In this document: positions 56,540-64,000 of the stretch, piece by piece
How the letters are laid out: every line of letters starts with the position of its first letter
Numbering within the stretch: the stretch's first letter is position 1
Assembly: GCA_949592205.1 (NCBI GenBank)
Contig: CATIUR010000004.1
Location: 6,389,001-6,453,000 of the forward strand
Origin: Helichrysum umbraculigerum
Lineage: Eukaryota; Streptophyta; Magnoliopsida; Asterales; Asteraceae
Direction: 5' to 3'
DNA: 64,000 bases
Translations under genes and position numbers: made by a program
The notes under the pieces: model-generated
Told to the model about the DNA's origin: nothing
What the model saw: the letters and a program-made list of their open reading frames with translations, nothing else
Database searches by the model: none

Positions 56540-57620
56540 ACTTACTGCATTTTAAGTTTTAAGGTGGTGTAAACCTGATATGCACACTAGATCTCGGATA
56601 AATCATTGCATTTTATGTTTATATTAATGCACTTTACATTTTAATGTAGTGGAAAACTGATTTGAATGAGTAGATATGGGAAAACATTTATTGCATTTTA
56701 CGTTAAGTTACTGCATTTTATGTTTAAGGAGGTTGAAAACTGATATGAAAACTAGATCTTGAAAACTTACTTAATTTTATGTTGAAGTTACCATATTATA
56801 GTTTAAGTTACTGCATTTTAAGATTAATGTGGTGAAAAACTGATATGAATAATAGTTTTTTTTTTAAAAATTACTTAATGTTACGTTTAAACTACTGCAT
56901 TTTATGTTTAAATTACTGCATTTTAATTTTTTTAAGCTCATGTAAAACTGATATGAAAAAATAGATTAAAAATCACTGCATCTACATTTATGTTACTGCA
57001 TTTTATGTCTAAGGTGGTGAAAAATTGATCTAAAAAAGTATATATTGAAAACTTACTGCATTTACGTTTAACTTACTGCATTTTAAGTTTTAAGGTGGTG
57101 TAAACCTGATATGCAAAATAGATTTCCGGATAAATCATATTGTTTTAGTAAAATGCAGTAAGTGTAAGTATCAGATTCCACTCTTAAAAGTATTCATGTC
57201 AAATTCAATGAATACACTTATTGCATTTTACGTTTAACTTACTGCATTTTAAGTTTTAAGGTGATGTAAACATGATATGCAAAATAGATCTCCGGATAAA
57301 TCATATTGTTTTAGTAAAATGCAGTGTCAATTTGATAAAATGGAGTAAGTATAAGTATCACTTCACTCAGAAAAGTATTCATTTCAAATTCATTGCATAC
57401 ACTTACTGCATTTTACGTTTAATTTACTGCATTTTAATTGGTTGTGTGTAAACGGTGAAATGACAGTTACTTTTTCTTTTTACCAAAATGCCCTTTATAT
57501 AAAATGCACTAAGTTTTTATAAAATGCAGTTGAAATTTGCAGTGCATTTTTTTTTTTTGTTCAAGTGGAACGTATTGTTTGTTTATAGTAAAATGCAGTG
57601 CGATTTTAATAAAATGCAGT
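56540..57620. repeat. Degenerate repeat block of ACTGCATTTTA / TAAAATGCAGT words
   Basis: More than twenty copies of CTGCATTTTA, at first on the plus strand (56545-57440). From about 57140, inverse copies (AAAATGCAGT) are mixed in. A longer unit (TAAGTTTTAAGGTGGTGTAA...GGATAAATCA) recurs near 56552, 57080 and 57247. The word reappears inversely inside the gene region at 59740-59970, linking both as one element. Confidence 0.75.
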
Positions 57621-58098
57621 AACTATATTTTCTTACATTTTCACTGATGAAAGTTAAAATGATTTTGGCTGATTTTATTATTAATATTTGATTAAAACTT
57701 GACATATAAAGTAACAAGGATATTAACTAACATAGGATTTATATGGTTTTCGTATAGACATTCAACCATTAGTAAAAGATACATGCAATAGTAATTGTTT
57801 CAGACGTACTTTGTCACCGACACCAAAAGAAACTACGAAACACATAAGTTGTTTGAAAATGTTCACCAACAAACTACCAAACATATAACGCTTTTCACCA
57901 GGAATCAAAATTTTCCCCCAATCACGATATCCCTCTTTAACGAACGCTTGCTAATATTCACCTTCGAGTTCTTCTTGTAAATAAACCTGACCTCCTTGTC
58001 TAGCTGATCATAAGCCTTCACTTCAATCTTTGACATGATGCAAATCGTCATTGAAGTTAGATAACAAAATCTTTGCCAAGTATTTCTTTCTCAAATCT

Positions 58099-60614
58099 TC
58101 AATATGTGACATGATGAGAAGCCGGCGACAAAAGGTTGTCATCAGTATCAAATGCACAATGCAAACCTATGTTAGGAGATTCCTTCTTCAAAAACCTTGT
58201 AACATCAAAAATTGAGTTTCTTTCCACAGCTAAATCAAGAAGTTCTGGATCAAATGGATGAGATGACATCACACTTGCCATAGAGTTATCAATGTACTCT
58301 TTATATTTTCTGACATGAACAAGACTTCGTTTTATGATCATTTTTGAACCCTGTAATATAGTGATCATTAAGTCTATATGCATTTTTTATAATAATAATT
58401 CATCACAAAGATCTCCTGCATATTAATGAACTGATAATGTAAGAAAGTTACATACTCTTAAACGTTCATCTCCAATCTCAAAAATATAGTCAACAGGGAA
58501 GTCATCCATATGTTCTAGCTATCTTGCTTTGAATTCTGTGTAAAAAATGAAGAATTAGCAGTTGTTTAATTTTTTTCCGAAAATAGATAACAATGTTATA
58601 TAAGCAGGAAATAATTAACCGTTGTCTTCACATTTCTTTCTCTTCTTTCCAGAAGAATCACTCATTTCTTGTACAGACTTCACTAAACCTTCTTCATAGC
58701 CATCAAGAATTCTCACATGCTCTGAACCAAAACCTACGTTCTGTATCTCTTCATTTTCACGAGCTGTTAAAGTAATAAAATTCCAATTCCTGATGCCTGG
58801 ATACATTCTAGCAGCTTTTACATTTCCAATGGTTGTACAGTGCACGTAAATCAGCTACAAAGGTACAAATTCAGTAAACAAATATTTCAGAAATTTGTGC
58901 AAACAATGGTAACTATTTAAAATATTGTAAGATTGATACTTACCACAAGGATTAACAAGGGCCCATCAAAATGGTTGGTTGGTTTAAAAATCTTTGTCAA
59001 CCTCAGAATTGCATCCAAAATGTAGCCATACCAGTCGTAATGAAGTACGTCTACATTGTTGCAGTCAACCAGAGGTATAATTGATTCATTGATACAACCA
59101 CTTGGCCAACATTCTATTAGCAAACTTGTTACAAATGCGAGGAAACTAAGCTTGTACCATCTATCACCATCAATGTAATCCACCATCCAGTCATGAAGTC
59201 GATTGAAAATCATTTTTTCTTTGCCTTCAACTTCAAAATGCTCTCTGAATTCCTCAATCACATCTGAACCTGCTCTTTGTGGATTGTATGTATGAATTGA
59301 GTAATTTGTAAGTGGCAAGCTGACGGCATCATGAACAAGCTCCTTTGTCACTTTGATTGATCTGCCATCTGGAAAGTTCAAGCGACATGTATCTGGATCG
59401 AAGCTTTGAATAACAAAAATGCCTAATTTTAAAGGCACAGTATCATAGTCAACGCAGTCTAGCAACGGTTCGAATCCTATGTCTCTTATCGGTTCCTTTT
59501 GCTTTCCAGTGGTAGATTTCAGTACTGATTTTAACCAACGTGGCGAACATCTAGCCTTTATCTTATCCAAAACAACCTTCTTTGCAACTTTTTTTTCTTG
59601 TATTTGTGGATCTCTTATTCTCTACTTCATCCTTTAGACATTTTAGCTTTGTGGATTTTTTGTAAGCACTTTCTTTAACTGATTTCTTTACGAAGTGTAC
59701 TACATGAATGATGTCAAACAAAAATATTAGTCACATGACACAAAATGCAGTAGCAAGACATCAACATGAATTAAAACACAAATATTGTGTTATTTTTACA
59801 GTTATGCTACTAAAATGCAGTTAGTAGCACAAAACATATAGTAAGACAACTTCATTTTTTATTTTTATTTTTTACCATTTTTCTAGTGTTTTAGTGTAGC
59901 AGATAGGTTTAAAAATAAAGATAAAGTCTTCAAGAGTCATAAAATGCAGTTAAATATATTTATAATGCAGTCGAATTTAAGTTTTCATTTTCAAGTTGAA
60001 TCTACAAAATCAACTCTCATAAACACATAAAAATCATCAAAATAATAATGATCATATGTAACATCATGCAGGTTAAGCTTTGATGCTTAAATTTTTTTAC
60101 AGATCTAACATCTTTCAGATTACAAAACAACTTTATATCTAAATCATATATATACCTCTTGATACTGATTCCGCTTCATCGCTACTTTCAGACGACAAGT
60201 TCACATGAATCGTTTGTTCTTTTTTGTTAGATTCAAACAAGTATCGTGTTCTACGCTGGCTTCTACGTGTAGCTGATCAACAAAATCAAGTATTATAAGC
60301 AGGAAGAAAGAACAAAATAGTTACAAAATGAATTACACATCTACATAAAATGACCACTCCAATAATTAGTCTATGTATTATAAGCAGGAAGAAAGAACAA
60401 AACATGTTACAAAATGAATTACCATAGTATCCATAACAAATGGATAAATATCCATAATTGATTACCAAAAATGAAGTAGATCGAGTGAATTGAAACCTAA
60501 CCTCCTCCATTCACGAAGAGCGAATCCTTCTTCACGCATCTCACTAGGCGGCAGAAGCACCGGTCCATCAGAAGTGAAGATTCCATTAGTATCATCGTAA
60601 TCTAGATTCCACAT
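58099..60614 (-). pseudogene. Broken multi-exon gene of the transposon-associated Ulp1-family type
   Basis: Minus-strand exons inferred from GT/AG sites: 60502-60614 (MWNLDYDDTNGIFTSDGP), 60156-60262, 58944-59699, 58620-58854, 58456-58535 and 58099-58350. The core (KARCSPRWLKSVLKS, RDIGFEPLLDCVDYDTVPLK, VTKELVHDAVSLPLTNY) resembles the N-terminal domain of plant 'Ulp1 protease family' proteins carried by Mutator-like elements, related in style to the plant mobile domain. The Ulp1 Cys protease core (His-Asp-Cys) is not seen. The frame is broken at an 8-A run (59589-59596) and by a TAG in the fifth exon. Exon 2 begins at a TAG acceptor to keep the frame. It is convergent with the FAR1-like fragment. 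Confidence 0.5.
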
Positions 60615-61385
60615 ACCAATCAAATGAAATAATTTTTTACTAGGTGATGGACGGAAAGATCGATCGTCGGTGATGGTGATTTAACCGGTGTAGTGTGTGT
60701 TTTTGTGTGTGTTTAGTATGTGTCTTTGTTATCTTGCAGGTGTGGGTTTTGTGTTTCAGTAGAGAGAGAAAAGAGAAAGGTAGCTGGGTAATGAGTTGCC
60801 TGACCTAACTGACCGATGTTGACTGCTGGTGTCTAAGGATTTTACAAAATTGGTCCCTTGACCAAACATAATTGCAAGCACGTCCTTCTTGATTGGTGTG
60901 ATCTTGACCATTGAAAGCTAATGGATGGTCATGATCAGCTCTGCTTTTCCTGCCCCTCTAATTGGGCCATCTCCCGTGAACCGTACCCAATTTTATTACC
61001 TCTAAAATGTGTCACAACCGAAAAAATACCACATGTGGTCACTTTAGTATTTCTTTTGAGAAAGTTTTATCTAGTTCGAGTTGGTGTTTCTCTGCAAAAG
61101 GTGTAAATTGGCGGGAACACCTTGGTCCCGTGTGCTTTTGGCACCAGTCATTGTCCACCCCACAAGGATGACTCCGGGCAACTCCCCTGGCATAGTGGGG
61201 ACGTCTGGAGTTGGAATGAACCTTTATCTGCAAGTTCCTCCAGGGTCCCATGTGTTTCAATAGACTTGGACCTCGTGAATTAGTCGATAAAGGTGAAACA
61301 CCACAATTAAAAATAAAATAATACAAAAATAAAATAAACTAAACAAATTAATTATTAATTAATTAATAGAACTCATTGATGCAAA
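60615..61385. other. Flank between the MULE-like block and SDR3
   Basis: No gene. About 61080-61310 is clearly more GC-rich than its surroundings and ends in an A-rich tail (AATTAAAAATAAAATAATAC), so it may be a short inserted repeat such as a SINE. I could not find convincing A and B boxes or a target duplication. Confidence 0.35.
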
Positions 61386-61393
61386 TATAAAAG
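61386..61393 (+). promoter_or_regulatory. TATA box of SDR3
   Basis: TATAAAAG, 58 bp before the ATG at 61444 (46 bp before the in-frame upstream ATG at 61432); same layout as SDR1. Confidence 0.6.
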
Positions 61394-61443
61394 CCCAGGG
61401 GATCTTTGTTCTGCTTACACCGGTCACTTGTATGAGCCAATTA

Positions 61444-63305
61444 ATGAAGGAAACAAGGTATCAATAGTCATAAAAAAAAACTTCATCTTCAATTCTTTCA
61501 TTGAAAATTTGTTTAATATCCAAACATAATATTCTCATAAACTCATTTATCTTATTAAGTCGAAATTTCAGATATGCAGTTGTTACAGGAGGGAACAAAG
61601 GAATTGGATTCGAAATTTGTCGTCAACTCGCTTCAACTGGAATTCAAGTAATATTAACTGCTAGAAACGAGAATCGTGGAGTAGAAGCTGTCGAAAAACT
61701 CAATGTTTCCGGCCTCCCAAATGTTGTGTTTCATCAACTAGATATCACAGATCGCAATAGCATAGTAACTTTCGTCGAATTCGTTGAATCACACGTTAAA
61801 AAACTCGATATATTGGTAAGCTAGCAAAAACTATCCAACAGTACTAGAAACTTCTAACAAAAACTATATCAGTCCTTTAATTTCTATCTGATGGAAGTAT
61901 ATATGTTTGCTAAATATTATATATTGAGTCTCTCCTCTACAGTTAATACGAGTTACATTAATTATCAGTTATACATATTACTCATCACTTATACGTACTT
62001 CATATATGTAGATCAATAACGCAGGAGAGATCGGAGTTGTCATTCACGATGAAGAATTTAGAGCTGGAGGAGGATTTGTAAGTACTACTGGCCACAATTT
62101 TTGGGTTGTATACTTGTGTATATGTATTGAAACCGGAAAAAATGGTGCTGCGAACAGAACATGATGTTGGCTAAAAATAAGGACTGAATTTATTTAGTTA
62201 TAAAAGTTAAGTGGTAAAAGATGTAAAATAAGATGGTATGTTCAGCGTGAAATTGGTCAACTGCATATTTGAATGATGGAGTCAACTACAAGTTGAAAAT
62301 ATGGACAACACATTGTTAAGTATTAACCATGTTGAATATAAACTTTTTGGATCGAAAACTTAAAAAGAATGTGTGTTCAAATCTGGTTATGGTATCATAT
62401 ATATCATCTTAACATCATTTAACCACTAACAAGTGATGTTTATTTGTTGTGCGATAAGGTGAAAGTGATCGACGAGAATGTGCATCTACTAACGGACGTT
62501 CTTGAAGAACCCTACGAATTAGGAGAAGACTGTTTGAAAACAAATTATTACGGGACCAAAAATATTACAGAAGCACTTCTTCCTCTTCTCCAACTTTCTA
62601 ATTTACCAAGAATCGTGAACATGACCTCTTTTTTTGGAGACCTATATGTAAGTAGCTTTTCAGTTAATGATTTACAAAGTATTTTCTAGCTAGTCGTCAC
62701 CAACATCTATTTAATAACTAAAGTTGTACATCATCTGTAACTTATGTTTCTTGAAAGTCTAATTTCAACCAACTGATATATAATACAAATAAAAAAATTG
62801 ATATTTGACATGTTGCAAAGGGTTGCCGAATGTATATTATTCCTTAACGGGTACCATGCTAGTATACATAAAAAGATGAATTGAAATGAATTTCTTGCAT
62901 ATTCAGTGGTTTTACGACGATAAATTGAAAGAAGAGTTGCAAGATATTGAGAACTTAACTGAAGAGAGAATCGACGAAATCATACAAAGGTTTTTAAGGG
63001 ATTTCAAGGCTAGTAAATTGCGAGAGAATGGATGGCCTTTGACAATTTCTGCTTACAAAGTTTCAAAAGCTGTTATCAATGCTTACACACGGCTAATGGC
63101 AAGAAAGTTCAAACATTTTCTTGTTAATTGTGTGCATCCTGGATATGTTATAACAGATATGACATCTCAAACAGGATTTGTTACACCAGAAGAAGGTGCT
63201 AAAGGTCCGGTAATGGCTGCCTTGTTAGCAGATGATCAACCTTTTGGTGTATATTTCAATAAACTATTGCAAGTAGCTCCATTCTCATCAACAGGGTGGC
63301 AATAA
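61444..63305 (+). CDS. SDR3: short-chain dehydrogenase/reductase paralogue (303 aa)
   Basis: Five exons: 61444-61457, 61572-61815, 62012-62077, 62459-62647 and 62907-63305 (912 nt, 303 aa). Starts MKETRYAVVTGGNKGIG. An in-frame ATG at 61432 would add MSQL; I prefer the second by analogy with SDR1. TGGNKGIG, INNAG (exon 2/3 junction), the MTSFFG Ser position and YKVSK are intact. It is closest to SDR1 (shared IDENVHLLTD or MDENVHLLTD, RFLRDFKASKLREN). Near the C-terminus the usual PDDGPSGVYF reads ADDQPFGVYF, and the tail is longer (LLQVAPFSSTGWQ), which might alter the substrate pocket. Convergent with SDR4, about 360 bp apart. Role as for SDR1: NADPH-dependent reductase of unknown substrate. 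Confidence 0.9.
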
Positions 63306-63665
63306 AAATGAAAAGTAATGTATGATTACCATATGTCCATATGTAATAAAATTTGGGGCAAATTGTCAAATAAGGTAATAAAATGAGTTATTCAATGTGA
63401 GATATCAACTACTCCGTAATTTTATTACATAGAAAAGATCATCGGTGTCTGCCCACATCAGCATTCAAGTTTAGCAGATTTTTTATAACAAAAGTGAATA
63501 TTGGATAAACAAGTTTCATCACATACGTACAATAGCGATAGCTAAAAGTTTGATCATTCACACAATATATATATAACAAAACGAAGTTGAATACACGTAA
63601 TAGACTTTGCGTTATAGCTAGCTAGTTAGATACATACACTTATCCATATTATATGTTTATTTCAT
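63306..63665. other. Shared 3' spacer between SDR3 and SDR4
   Basis: Non-coding; 3' UTRs by position. Confidence 0.6.
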
Positions 63666-64000
63666 TTATATAAATGGAGCTATTTCCATGTTATTGAAGT
63701 AGACACCGGATGGTCCTTCATCCGGCAACAAAGTAGCCATTACCACTCTTTTAGCACCTTCTTCTGCTGTTAAAAATCCCATATTATATGTCATATCTGT
63801 TACACAGTATCCGGGAGTCACACAATTGACAAAAATATTCGGAAACTTTCTTGCCATTAATCTTGTGTAAGCATTAAGAGCATCTTTCGAAACTTTAGCA
63901 GAAGTTGTGAGAGGCCACCCATTTTCTCGCAACTTATTATCCTTGAAATTCCTTAAAAACCATTCAATAATCTCGTTGAGCCTTTCTTCGGTTAACTTCT
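63666..64000 (-). pseudogene. SDR4: last exon of an SDR paralogue lacking the catalytic Tyr (partial)
   Basis: Open frame on the minus strand from the window edge to TAA at 63666-63668. It reads KLTEERLNEIIEWFLRNF..., then LRENGWPLTTSAKVSKDALNAYTRLM and ends GVYFNNMEIAPFI. Alignment with SDR1 and SDR3 (LSAYKVSK, ISAYKVSK) shows that exactly one codon, the catalytic Tyr of YxxxK, is missing at the 63896/63897 junction while the Lys and everything else are kept. An SDR without this Tyr should not reduce carbonyls by the normal mechanism. I label it a pseudogene with reserve: the frame is otherwise clean, and a non-enzymatic role or a sequence error is possible. Exons 1-4 lie outside the window. 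Confidence 0.7.

Noticed and set aside
61080..61310. Possible SINE (GC-rich block with A-rich tail)
   Set aside because: No convincing RNA polymerase III A and B boxes and no flanking duplication; kept only as a note on the intergenic stretch.

Overview
The window is nuclear DNA from a flowering plant, almost certainly a eudicot and probably Asteraceae. Spliced genes with short AT-rich introns, plant-type Ty1/copia elements using an initiator-Met tRNA primer site, a plant PIF/Harbinger transposase, an L1-type ORF1 with DUF4283 and a CCHC knuckle, and a cluster of menthone/salutaridine-reductase-like SDR genes all point there. The family assignment is inference from the style of the elements.

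Positions 1-46.8 kb are mostly nested transposons. At the left edge is the 3' end of one copia element: gag end, a non-coding region and an LTR (1-2610). It abuts a large SIRE/Maximus-like copia element (2626-23872) with 573-bp LTRs. Its gag is split by a 1.7-kb solo LTR (target duplication GTTAT) and its RNase H by a 3.4-kb solo LTR (CCTCG). Pol carries stop codons and a YVDA reverse-transcriptase motif. Downstream of pol lies an extra gene, ORF3 (19019-23229), which reads in frame across six exons with five spliceosomal-type introns. AT-rich DNA follows, then a complete but coding-decayed copia element (25567-32719, duplication AATGA). Next comes a foldback TIR element with telomere-like sequence at its centre, into which a LINE inserted that encodes only ORF1 plus a 229-residue orphan ORF (34313-37740, 11-bp duplication). 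A PIF/Harbinger element with an intact DDE transposase (38364-40513) follows, then a young non-autonomous LTR element (40893-45715, GATAC) that itself carries a solo LTR (AGATT), and a hAT-type MITE (46217-46725, 8-bp duplication).

The host-gene part (47.2-64 kb) is a cluster of four SDR genes in alternating orientation: SDR1 (+), SDR2 (-), SDR3 (+) and SDR4 (-, cut by the window edge). Each complete gene has five exons, a 14-nt first exon and a 244-nt second exon, so they are tandem duplicates. Enzymes of this family reduce small ketones with NADPH, often in terpenoid or alkaloid metabolism; the substrate cannot be read from the sequence. SDR4 lacks exactly the catalytic Tyr codon. SDR2 and SDR3 are separated by about 10 kb that holds a Harbinger-type MITE, another solo LTR (AGTTC) and a decayed MULE-like block with a FAR1-like domain, a broken Ulp1-family-type gene and many degenerate ACTGCATTTTA repeats.

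Points most worth following: (1) the intron-bearing accessory gene of the SIRE-like element, with an internal TATA box and good branch-point/acceptor signals; (2) tandem short palindromes just upstream of the TATA box in several unrelated LTR families; (3) the ORF1-only LINE; (4) a paired TTGTAC...GTACAGA motif conserved in the 3' non-coding DNA of two diverged copia elements; (5) the SDR paralogue missing its catalytic Tyr.
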